In this document: piece after piece, positions 11,551 to 21,063 of the stretch
Position numbering within the stretch: the stretch's first letter is position 1
Layout: the number at the start of each line of letters is the position of its first letter
DNA from: Harmothoe impar
Lineage: Eukaryota > Annelida > Polychaeta > Phyllodocida > Polynoidae
Direction of reading: 5' to 3'
NCBI GenBank assembly: GCA_947462335.1
Contig: OX381720.1
Location: 45,230,654 to 45,294,653, forward strand
DNA: 64,000 nt
Translations under genes and position numbers: made by a program
The notes under the pieces: model-generated
Database searches by the model: none
Told to the model about the DNA's origin: nothing
Seen by the model: only the letters and a program-made list of their open reading frames with translations

Positions 11551-13143
11551 ATGCCTCAGCCCCCTGCAAAACGAAAAAGAATAGAGATCACTCAAGATCA
11601 GAAAAAGGAGATCTGTCTCTATTTCAAACAGCACCCCACGTCTACACAGCCTGCAGTGCATGAGTGGGTTAAGAGTGAGCTGGGTCTTCCTATAGGATTG
11701 TCTACTGTAGGAGATATACTGAGGGAGTCTAAGAAGTGGTTGGGTTTGGAAGGCTCTGTCACCAGGAATACACACGGACAGTACCCTGAGCTAGAGCTAG
11801 CTATGGAATTCTGGATCAATGGCATTAGATCAAAGAATGCTATTGTGAATGATGACATGATGATGCTCAAGGCCAAGGAGTTTGGAGAGAAGCTGAATGT
11901 TCAGGGTCTCAACTACTCCAAGGGGTGGCTGGCTAATGTAAAAAAGAGACTGAAAATCTCCAGCCAAAGGATGCATGGTGAGAGTGGATCCGTGGATCTT
12001 ATTAAAGTCACAGAGGGTCGTGAAAAGCTACAGGAGGTGCTCTCAGGGTATAGCAGGCAGGATGTCTATAATATGGACGAGACTGCCCTCTTCTATGAAC
12101 TGGGACCCTCCAGCACCCTCTCAAATGTTGGGAAAGTAGAAGGGAGGAAACAGTCCAAGAAGAGAGTAACTGTAGCATTGTGTGCTAATGCTACAGGCAC
12201 TGATAAGCTGAAACCACTAGTCATTACCCATGCCAAGAGACCAAGGTGCTTCAAGAAGAAATTCAAGCCAGAGTTGTATGTCAACTACTATTACAACCCC
12301 AAAGCCTGGATGACATCAGTTGTATTCCAGGACTGGCTTGTGTCACTGGACAAGAGAATGAAGAGGGCGGGGAGGCACATTCTACTGCTGCTGGATAATG
12401 CCTCCAGCCACAAGTGTGTGGGGTATACCCCTACACATGTTACCATTCACTTCCTCCCCCCCAACACCACCTCCCACCTCCAGCCCATGGATGCTGGCAT
12501 CATAAGATCGTTCAAGTGCTACTACAGGAAGCTGTTGGTAAGGCACTACATCACCTGTGCTGAGTCAGGTAAACCCCAGGTGCTGAATGTCAAACAGGCT
12601 CTATACAGGATCAAGTATGCCTGGCGTGATGTCACCACCAGTACTATATTTAATTGCTGGAACCATACTGCCATACTGGAGGCACCAGTGGATCTACCCA
12701 TGGAGGTAGAGGAGGAGGAGGTGGATGAGGACGACCTCCCCCTGTCAGTCCTACGTGCTATGATGAGGGATCTGGACCCAGAGGTGGATGATGCTAACAC
12801 CTATGTAGCTGCGGACAGTGAGGAGCCCACAGGTGAGGAGCTGACAGATGACGATATCCTGGATCTAGTGCGGCCAGAGCCAGAGCCAGAGGATGAACCC
12901 TGCCCCCCTGAGTGTCCCCTCTCCGTGGATGAGTCTAGCATGGATTCCCAGGCATCCAGTATCACCCCCAGGGAGGCTGCATCTAAGGCAGAGGAACTGA
13001 TCACCTTCTTGGAGACTAGTGATATTGAGGAGGCTGCAGAGTTCATCAACTACCTGCATAGCCTGCAGACTGCACTGGACACTAAGAGGCAGGCTAATCT
13101 CAAGCAAAAGCCACTGTCTTTCTTTTTCAACAAACTTTGTTAA
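11551..13143 (+). CDS. Tigger/pogo-type DDE transposase, 530 aa
   Basis: A full open frame that begins at an ATG in good context (CACCATGC). The N-terminal third (about 1-65) is a psq/CENP-B-like helix-turn-helix that would bind the terminal repeats; a second CENP-B-type HTH (about 75-145, with GWLANVKKRLKISSQ) follows. The catalytic DDE_1 domain has D176 (VYNMDETALFYELGP), D282 (LLLDNASSHK) and D314 (LPPNTTSHLQPMDAGIIRSFK), i.e. the pogo-type DDD triad with 31 residues between the second and third Asp. The C-terminus is acidic (EVEEEEVDEDD) and low in complexity. All three catalytic residues and the length fit active Tigger relatives. A domesticated host gene of the jerky/TIGD type is the alternative, but flanking TIRs with TA duplications argue for a transposon. 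Confidence 0.95.
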   Translation: MPQPPAKRKRIEITQDQKKEICLYFKQHPTSTQPAVHEWVKSELGLPIGLSTVGDILRESKKWLGLEGSVTRNTHGQYPELELAMEFWINGIRSKNAIVNDDMMMLKAKEFGEKLNVQGLNYSKGWLANVKKRLKISSQRMHGESGSVDLIKVTEGREKLQEVLSGYSRQDVYNMDETALFYELGPSSTLSNVGKVEGRKQSKKRVTVALCANATGTDKLKPLVITHAKRPRCFKKKFKPELYVNYYYNPKAWMTSVVFQDWLVSLDKRMKRAGRHILLLLDNASSHKCVGYTPTHVTIHFLPPNTTSHLQPMDAGIIRSFKCYYRKLLVRHYITCAESGKPQVLNVKQALYRIKYAWRDVTTSTIFNCWNHTAILEAPVDLPMEVEEEEVDEDDLPLSVLRAMMRDLDPEVDDANTYVAADSEEPTGEELTDDDILDLVRPEPEPEDEPCPPECPLSVDESSMDSQASSITPREAASKAEELITFLETSDIEEAAEFINYLHSLQTALDTKRQANLKQKPLSFFFNKLC

Positions 13144-13568
13144 GGATATCACATGAATAACATGGAAAATCATTAATTGTGTACGATCCTGTGAGATTTA
13201 TTTCATATGTCCCCTTAAAAACTAGCTTTGTATACTATAGGCCTACGTATACACACATTACATTCATAGTCAATAGTTACAATAATACTTTGTAAATAAA
13301 TTTGCTAATGCAGAAATTATTATCTCTGTTTATTGATTTATTCTGATCATACATATTACAAAGGTTACTAGTTAAATATCATTGGAACTAATGGGGCTTT
13401 TACTGGGGATATATACCACGGCACCTTCCATCCCCCCCCCCCCCCACATACACACAAGCACACCTACCCTCCACTCCCCCATGACCTAGATTTGGCAATC
13501 CAGTGATCCACCTTCCAGTGGTGTTTGGAGGGTGACGGGAGTCACTGGATTAACGCGACCTGACTGTA

Positions 13569-13930
13569 CTTGATTCAACCAAAATTAAAAGGGGTGACAA
13601 TGAGGAAAAAGCTTAAGCATGCAGAACAAGTGAGATTAAACCGTTTACGGATCAGCCACACTAAACTGACACACAAGTAGAGACTGCATGGGGAATATGA
13701 ACCAACAAACATGTCAAGACTGCAGTACCCATCTAACAGTGGAGCATCTACTACTCCACTGTAGAAGGACTGCTGAGAGCAGAAGAAAACATCTCGCAGA
13801 CAAAACATCCATGTACAGTGTTTTCAACACCACTGGTGACGAAAGTGTACTGAAATTCTTGAAGGGAACCCAACTATGGGACAAAATATTTAAAAAAAGA
13901 AAAGAAATGGGGATGGTAGCTTGGTGAGTC
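13569..13930 (+). pseudogene. LINE segment 3, C-terminal zinc-finger part
   Basis: Continuation of the LINE after the Tigger. In two frames it shows LNRLRISHTKLTH followed by CQDCSTHLTVEHLLLHCRRT, the CX2C...H...C finger found at the C-terminus of RNase H-bearing LINEs. The frame shifts between the two blocks. The last ORF ends near 13925. Confidence 0.8.
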
Positions 13931-14547
13931 AGGATGTGTTACTCCAAACAGATGGCACGTAGTTGTATCAGCTTGGAGTCTATTTTTACCTCATGACTGT
14001 GTTCTCCCATGCTGTGATAGACTTACAGCAATACAAAGGCCTGTCCCTCTCACACCATGTCTATGTGGTGTTGGAGGTTAAAGAACCCCTGCTTTGGTAA
14101 ATGTGTAGGAGCAGGATTTCTATCTTTTGGCTCATCTCATAGATGCAATTGTCCTGGATGCGATCGGCCTTGGATTAGCAAAGGAGACTGGTTGTAATGA
14201 GTGACACCATCGATCATGGCATGGGTAATGTCATTGTCACATGCTGTAGTCATTGACCCAGTTTTTCAGTCTGTAAACTTTTTTTCGACTGCAAAAGGCA
14301 CTGTAATCCCCTGCTAATGCCATATACCATTACAAAATGTCATTCAATGCCTTTCCAATAGTAAAATAATTGAAACTTGGTGATCTTTGTATTTTAAAAA
14401 GGGTCACTTTCAGAAAAAGCACCATCTGAGAATACTATATGAATAAAGAATGCAGTGACCTTGATCCTGACCTTTATAGATGTGCCCATATGACTCCCTC
14501 CCATCCAATCCTATAGTGAATAGCTCAATGCCTTTTTTTGTTAGTCA
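13931..14547. other. Probable LINE 3' tail and anonymous DNA
   Basis: No ORF. The first part (to about 14150) may be the 3' UTR of the LINE. Further on there are TGACATCA / GTCATTGTGACATG words that recur at 15.5 kb, 34.0 kb and 37.0 kb. Confidence 0.4.
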
Positions 14548-14775
14548 CTTCTGAGATACAGCAGAGTCAGTAAACCAACATAGAGGAGTCATAAACCCAA
14601 CACATGGCTTTTTACGAACCATATTCACAGAGCTAGAGATAATGTGGTCATTTCACACCAGGTGGAGCACCTGCTTGGAGGAAAAGTGTGCACAGTGCTA
14701 TATTTCCAGGTTGGGGGAGGGATGGCCCTATGGTACATGGAAAGAATACTTAGGCCAAAATGTAACATGCCCCCC
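14548..14775 (+). repeat. Anonymous direct repeat, copy 1
   Basis: Matches 15639-15850 over its whole length with scattered differences (shared words include CCAACATAGAGGAGTCATAA and CACCAGGTGGAGC). Origin unknown; no coding potential conserved between the two copies. Confidence 0.7.
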
Positions 14776-15059
14776 CCCCCAAAAAAAGGGGGCCATGTTA
14801 CCTGAACCAACTTCCCTCGACTTTTTTTTCTTGCCCTATGTCCAGCACTATAGCGCTCTACCGGAATTCCGCGACCACTCTATTTACACTGACACCAGCA
14901 ATTTCTTGAGTTTTTGCTTTGCTCTCGTAATGTAGCCTGTTTCTGGCAAACTATGGTGTGTGGATGTATGGTCTCACAAGAGATTCCGAGCTCAGAACTA
15001 ACATGGCCGCCCATACGGAGTAAACAGAATTTTTGGTATTGTCCAACCAGTTCTCCCCC

Positions 15060-15480
15060 TTTTCCCCCCTGAAGAATGGTCAGACCTGGGATGTGTCATA
15101 GCACCTGGAGCCATCGGCCATTCTTAAGGGTGCGGAGTATTGGTGTTTTGACCAATGTGGACCTTTCTTTATTTTCAGTCCAGAAATAAAGCATTATGGT
15201 CCACTCTGCCCCCCTGATGAATTATCAGACCTAGGACAGTCTTATCACCTGGGGCCATGGGCCATTCTTCAGGGTGGGGAGTAGTGGTGTTTTGATCAAT
15301 GTGTCTTATCTTTTATCCTCTTTCCCCATCTCACCCAAAAAAGGGGGCCATAAAGCACTATTGTCCACCCTGTTTTTTCCCGTCTCCCCCCCTGAAGATC
15401 AATCAGACCTGGGATGAGTCATAACACTTGAGACCATGGGCATTTCTTCAGTGTGGGGAGTAGTGGTGTTTTGATTATGT
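15060..15480 (+). repeat. Tandem repeat, three units of about 160-175 bp
   Basis: Units begin near 15068, 15215 and 15391, each with CCTGAAGA-like, CAGACCTGGGATG-like and GGCCATTCTTCAGGGTGGGGAG-like blocks ending in GTGTTTTGA. A fourth, separate unit lies at 33915-34040 beyond the nested LTR elements. Function unknown. Confidence 0.7.
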
Positions 15481-15638
15481 GGGTGATGTCATCATTGCAT
15501 TGGTTATGCGATTGTGACGTGAGGTCTTAATGGTGTGGTAACTGCATCATAATGCAGGCAATGTCATTGTGACATGACGTAATCATGGCACGGGTAACTG
15601 CATCATGATGTGATTACTGATGTCATCATGGTTTCTGA

Positions 15639-15850
15639 GATATAGAAGAGTCCACAAACCAACATAGAGGAGTCATAAACCCAACATATGGCTTTTACGA
15701 ACCATGTTCACAGAGCTGGAGATAGTGTGGTCTTTCACACCAGGTGGAGCGCATGCTTGGTGGAAGAGTGTGCACAGTGCCAAACTTCCAGGTTAGGGAA
15801 GAGGGGGATGGCCCTGTGGTACATGGAAAGGATACTTAGACCAACCTGCT
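15639..15850 (+). repeat. Anonymous direct repeat, copy 2
   Basis: Second copy of the 14548-14775 sequence in the same orientation. It is followed by a C-rich run and AAAAAAG GGGCCA-like text, as is copy 1. Confidence 0.7.
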
Positions 15851-16108
15851 TTTTTCCCAGTAACATCCCCCCCCCCTCAACCCCCCAAAAAAGTGGGCCA
15901 TAAAGCACTATTTTTTAGTATATTTTTTCAATGTGATGTTTATTCTGGAGTTATCAGGTTGGGCTCCTGGTATATACAATGTTGGTGCCCATATTCTCCT
16001 GGCTCCAGAGGGCATTTTTGGGAGATATTAATAACATGCTGTTGGCGTGTACTAAGCAGATACAAAACTAATATAATTAACATGAGTCAGACAAGAATAT
16101 GTATAAAC

Positions 16109-16253
16109 TGTTGTGATACCGACATACACATGTTTGTGACGTCACTACTTTGGGGGCACTTGGGCGAAGAGCGGGATGGCGCACATGGTTCATAAATACA
16201 AGTCATCTTAAACCAAACTAAACTGCCTCCTTTTACTTATCAATATCACTTCA
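16109..16253 (+). repeat. Left LTR of the outer Gypsy element
   Basis: 145 bp, starts TGTTG and ends TTCA. Contains TGACGTCA (a CRE-like palindrome) near 16137 and CATAAATA near 16190 as possible promoter words. The sequence just inside begins TGGTGGCTAGC, the position of the primer-binding site, but I cannot assign the tRNA. Confidence 0.9.
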
Positions 16254-16618
16254 TGGTGGCTAGCGGTAAAAGGATGTTTGAAGAGACTGTGTGCCACATA
16301 TTTGATGTTGTGGGACACCAAGAATTGTGAGTAGAGCACCTTTTCTTTTCCCCACATCAGACCATGTGCTATCTTTGTGTGTCCATCATCCATGTCCTAG
16401 GCTATCCTTGTGTGTCTACAGCCACATAAAGCCAAGCCTTCATATCACCCAAGTCTGCCAAGTAAACCCAATCAATTGTGGAGCCAGCCATATACACAAG
16501 TTGTGTAGTGTCCAATGCAACTTAGGCCTATACCAGAACTGTGATTGTTAAATGCTAGTTAGTGCCACTGACACAAATAGCTCCAGTGCACCATACCAAA
16601 ACTAGTGTTATCAAAATG

Positions 16619-17290
16619 GCTGCCAAATACCCTTCTATGAATTGGGATGCTTCTTATGTAGCAGAGACATTTACACTTTTTAAACAGAGGCTACTCTTGG
16701 TATGTGAAGATAACGAAGTCACTGATGCCTCCAAGATAGCCAGAAAAATCAAGATAAGTGTAGGAGAAGAGGGTTTATGCCGTATTAATGCATCTGGCCT
16801 TAGTGAAGTAGATCAAAAGAAACCGGAGAAATTATGGGATCTGTTTGAGAAACAGCTGAGAGTTCCGGTAAATTTTCGTATTGAGCGACTGAATTTGATG
16901 CAGTACCGACAGAAGAGCGGTGAGTCACTTGATGCTTTTGTCACATGTGCATGAACGCAGGGCTTGCGCTGTGAGTTTACAGACGCAGAGTTGCAGGAGC
17001 GCACTATCGAGCTTGTCATTGCGAGCACTCCCATTGCAGAGTTCCGGCGGGAACTCCTGGATAAAGACAAAACACTGACACGGCAAGAAACTCTCAACAC
17101 TGGCCGACGGCACGAAGCAACCGAGAAAGGCAATGAACAGATCCGAACTCTTCGCGAGAGCACGACTGACCAGACTTCTATAGATCACGTCTCCAAAAAG
17201 AAGCCCTGTTGGATAAGTGCTTCGATGCCATATCCAGATCTACACGCGATGAAGCGTATACTACAATCGGCATTAAGTGTCCAGGGTTAG
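16619..17290 (+). pseudogene. Broken gag of the outer Gypsy element
   Basis: Begins MAAKYPSMNWDA at 16619. It reads as a Gypsy capsid (FETLFKQRL-like start, LWDLFEKQL, FRIERLNLMQYRQKSGESLDAFV) to a stop at 16952-16954, then continues in another frame (RCEFTDAELQERTIELVIASTPIAEFRREL). No intact zinc knuckle is visible. Clearly inactivated. Confidence 0.8.
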
Positions 17291-20200
17291 ACGGCACAAA
17301 GGGTCTCAGTCTGAAGCTTGACATTGGTGCCCAAGGTAACGCATAACCAGTACGCACTTTTAAGCAGATGTTTGGAGACATCAACCCTGATGATGTGTTG
17401 TCACCTGTGGGCAAAACTAAGCTAACAGCCTATTCCGGTGAAGACATAAAATGCATCGGCAAGCTCACATGCGACTGCAAGTACGGCAGAGGAGACTGGG
17501 TACGCACCACGTTCTATGTTGTTGATGTGCCAGGATTGTGCTCGGTCTTCCTATGTGTGAGGCACTCAACTTAGTAACTATAAACTGTCATGTTGAGACC
17601 ATATTGGCCCAGCCAAGCCGGAGGGTCAACTCCCTGCAGGACCTTAAAAAGTCATTCCCTTGCCAATTTGACCAGATTGGAAGGTTCAAAGACCCAGCGA
17701 AGATATTGCTCAAACCTGATGCAGAGCAGTACATTGACCGTCCCAGGAAGTGTAATGTGAACCTTCTTCCCAAAATCAAGGCCGAGTTAGGAAATATGGA
17801 GAAGAGTGGCATAATCAGAGGAGTCAGTGAACATACCGACTGGTGCTCAAGCATTGTCTATAGCACGAAAGGTGATGGTAGCTTGAGGGTATGTCAGGAT
17901 CCGAAACATCTCAACAATGCGGTTAAAAGATGTCCTCATAAGACTCCCACATTAGGGGAAATCAACCCACTCTTTACAGGTGCGAAATACTTCAGCAAAC
18001 TGGACGCAAAGGCTGGGTATTGGAGTGTTCCTCTGGAGGAGAGCAGTCAGTTACTTACCACTTTCCGCACACCTATTGGTAGATATTGCTTTCAGAGGTT
18101 GCCATTTGGCCTGAACACTAGCATAGATATATTCCAGCAACGAATGGATGAGATTTTGGAGGATCTTGATGGATGTGTTGGCATCGCTGACGATATCTGT
18201 GTCTTCGGTTCCACAGAAGATGAGCATGATGCTAGACTCCTGAAGCTAATGGAAGCTGCCAAGATGCATGGTCTTGTTTTTAACTCGGCGAAGTGTGCTA
18301 TAAAGAAGCAGTCAATTTCCTTTTTTGGAAACGTGTACAGCGAAGATGGCATATCACCAGATCCGGCCAAGGTGAAGGATATCCATGAGATGCCAGTCCC
18401 ACAAGACCGAGAGGACCTACAACGCTTGCTAGGCCTACTAACATATATGGGATCCTTTATTGCAAATCTCAGTACACAAGCAGCCATACTTCGGGATCTG
18501 CTCAAAAAAGATGTCCCATTCGAGTGGTCAGACGACCATCTGCATGCGTTTGAGAAGCTCAAAGGAGCCATATCTGAAAGTGGCCTTCTATGACTCCACC
18601 AAACCAATAGCGTAGGAGGTGGATGCATCACAAAAGGGCCTTGGTGCAGCATTGATACAGGAGGGCAAGCCTATAGCCTTTGCCTCCAAATCACTCACCA
18701 AGTCACAATCAAATTATAGCAACATCGAGCGCGAGACACTAGCTCTTGTGCATGGGGTAGAAAGGTTCCATACATACCTGTATGGCAGATCTTTCACAAT
18801 TGTATCTGACCCCTTGAAATGATCTGTAGGAAGCCTATTATATCAGCACCCCCTCGACTCCAACGGATGTTGCTAAAGAAACTCGGGTATGATTACAGTG
18901 TGGTATACCAGCCAGGAGAGGAGATGGTCCTATCAGACGACTTCCAAACCCGTACAATAAATCGGAAGTCAAACTGGATTTACGTGTTGACGGAATCTCA
19001 TTTGAACTCATCAGCTTTAGCCCAGGCAAGCAGGCGGAGCTTCGACGAGAGACCCAACGATGCCCAGTGCTTAATGCCCTGGCAGAGGTAGTGTACCGTG
19101 GATGGCCAGAAAGGATTGGGGACCTGCCAACTGACCTCCGAGTGTTCTGGTCCTACAGAGATGTCATTGGTCTTGATGATGGAGTCCTATTCAAAGGAAG
19201 GCAAATCATTGTCCCGGAGAGCATGCAAGGGGATATCATATCCCAACTGCACCGTGGCCATCTAGGCATAGAGAAGACACGGCTGCTGGCACGTGATACA
19301 GTCTACTGGCCAAGGATAAACAATGATATAGAGAGGTTGGTAAAAGGCTGCAACGTATGCCAGGAGGACCAAGATGATAACAGAAGGGAGCCGATGTTAA
19401 CTAGCAAGGTTCCAGCCCGTGCTTGGCAAATCATAGGGACAGATATGTTTGAGATAAAGGGGCGCCAATACATTTTATATCTGACTACTACTCAAAATTC
19501 CCAATTGTCAAAGAACTACAAGCACCCGTGACATCTGAGGTAGTTAAGGACATAGTGGAAGAGGCCTGGGGTACCTTTGGCCGACCAGACGAGATTAGGT
19601 CCGACAATGGGCCACAATATGCCAGTGAGACATTCAAGAAATTCTGCCGTCACTGGGGAATCAATCATACAATGTCCTCGCCACACTATGCCCAGTCAAA
19701 TGGCTTCATAGAACGCCAGATACGATGGGTCAAGTCAGTGATAAAAAAATGCATCAAGACAAAAGAGAATGTCCAGATGGCCCTCCTGAACCTGAGGGCT
19801 ACTCCAGTTGACAACTGATTGCCGTCACCAGCGGAGATACTGCTGGGGAGGCAAGTAGCCTCCATATTGCCTACAAGGCAGACAAACATTGATCAGGAAG
19901 TCAAGGATCAGCTGGAAGGTAGAGGCAAAAGGGCAAAAGAGCATTATGATCACACTGCGAGAGACCAACAATTAGCACCACTGTACCCAGGGCAAGGTGT
20001 CCGTATCCAAGACCAAGTGACAAAGACTTGGGCACCAGGGACAGTGGTCGAAAAATGCCTGGAGCCAAGATCTTATGTCGTAGAGACCCAAAAGGGCAGC
20101 AAGCTGCGCCACAACAGGCATCACCTCCGGGAAACCCTCCAGACACCCCGAGCCCCGATTCCACAGCTCGTGGACCTCGGCAGCGAGGACAGAAGGGGGG

Positions 20201-20358
20201 AAGTCATCATGAGGCAAGAGACTCAGCCTGTGACCGACAACACAGAAGTTGCAGCTACCGCTTCACCCCAGAAGGCTCCTGAGACAGCCCCTATGCCTGT
20301 AGTTCGCACTACTAGGACAGGCCGTGCCATCAAACCACCAGCACGCTATCAGGAATAA
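17291..20358 (+). pseudogene. Broken pol of the outer Gypsy element
   Basis: Protease, RT, RNase H and integrase are recognisable across several broken frames. The protease triad reads DIGA at 17320-17331 instead of DTGA. RT spans about 17760-18590 with the catalytic box IADD at 18183-18194. RNase H starts at about 18619 (MDASQKGLGAAL...NYSNIERETLALV) and breaks at 18820. Integrase runs from about 19200 with HLGIEKTRLLARDTVYWP, CNVCQ, SDNGPQYAS and QSNGFIER. A C-terminal tail ends at 20358. Stops at 18591, 18820 and 19816 and a frameshift near 19530 show that it cannot encode a working polyprotein. Confidence 0.88.
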
Positions 20359-20442
20359 ACCCAAACAGTTAGGGACCACCTGCCAGCCAGAGGACAGAAT
20401 AAAGCCTCCAGGTGGATGAAAACAAGGGCAGTCTACCCTATG

Positions 20443-20878
20443 TGTAGGGGCTAGGGTTATACGGGGTTGTTATATGACGAGTGCTGTTGGATGCTGTGTT
20501 GCGAGCTCAGTCCGAACCCTTCAGTCCGACGGTAGGTGGCGACACCTACCCCGGGCTTGGGGTATGGACAGGGGTCGCTATAGGCTCCGGTCTGCGTGTG
20601 CGCGCGCAGGCTGGCTGCCTATATATACCCAGCATCTGACGGTACTCGTCGGTTACTCTGAGCCACGCTGGTGAGGAGACCCCGTGATCATTACGGCTGA
20701 TTAGCCTACTGACCCGTTCCGAACTCTATAGGGAGTTCGCACACATAGATACTGCTTGTCTAGGTTTTCTGAATAAACCCGATTTGCAACCTGTAACACT
20801 TGATCCGAACTGTGTCGACTTTGTTCTTTAATTGATACTCTACCAATATCATAGAGAAACAAAGTATCGTTTATTACA
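20443..20878 (+). repeat. Left LTR of the inner Gypsy element
   Basis: 436 bp, TGTAGGGG...ATTACA. A TATA-like CTATATATA stands at 20619-20627 and a polyadenylation signal AATAAA at 20772-20777, so U3, R and U5 can be placed roughly at 20443-20650, 20650-20795 and 20795-20878. A perfect 8-bp hairpin with a GCGA tetraloop lies in U3 at 20531-20550. Confidence 0.95.
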
Positions 20879-20879
20879 C

Positions 20880-20893
20880 TGGTGCCGTGACCA
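20880..20893 (+). other. Primer-binding site of the inner Gypsy element
   Basis: TGGTGCCGTGACCA begins two bases after the left LTR, in the place and with the TGG start expected for priming by a tRNA 3' end. I cannot name the tRNA with certainty. Confidence 0.75.
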
Positions 20894-21063
20894 GTTCTGA
20901 GTGAAACGCAGGTTAGCCTGTGCAGTAGCACAGACCTCCTGCTCTGGACAGAGCAGCGAGGTCTCCCGATGAGGCGCCAGCCTTATCACCGGAGGGGTTA
21001 GATGCCGCCAATGAGGCAGATACCCCCAGGAGTGCGAATGTTCCATCCGGAGCAAGCGCGTTT

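Larger units (their letters stand above)
10780..13566 (+). mobile_element. Complete Tigger/pogo DNA transposon
   Basis: Terminal inverted repeats of about 26 bp (CAGTCAGGTCGGGATAATCC left, CAGTCAGGTCGCGTTAATCC right in complement) are flanked by TA duplications (10778-10779, 13567-13568), as for the Tc1/mariner/pogo superfamily. The length is 2787 bp with one open transposase. CCAGTG-type words near both ends may be sub-terminal transposase-binding repeats. It is inserted in a LINE remnant whose coding sense continues across the insertion. Both termini and the ORF are intact, so the insertion looks fairly recent. Confidence 0.95.

Noticed and set aside
20474..20674. 66-codon ORF in the left LTR (also at 32884-33178)
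   Set aside because: It lies across U3, the promoter and R of an LTR, and is shifted by the one-base difference in the other LTR. No protein features.
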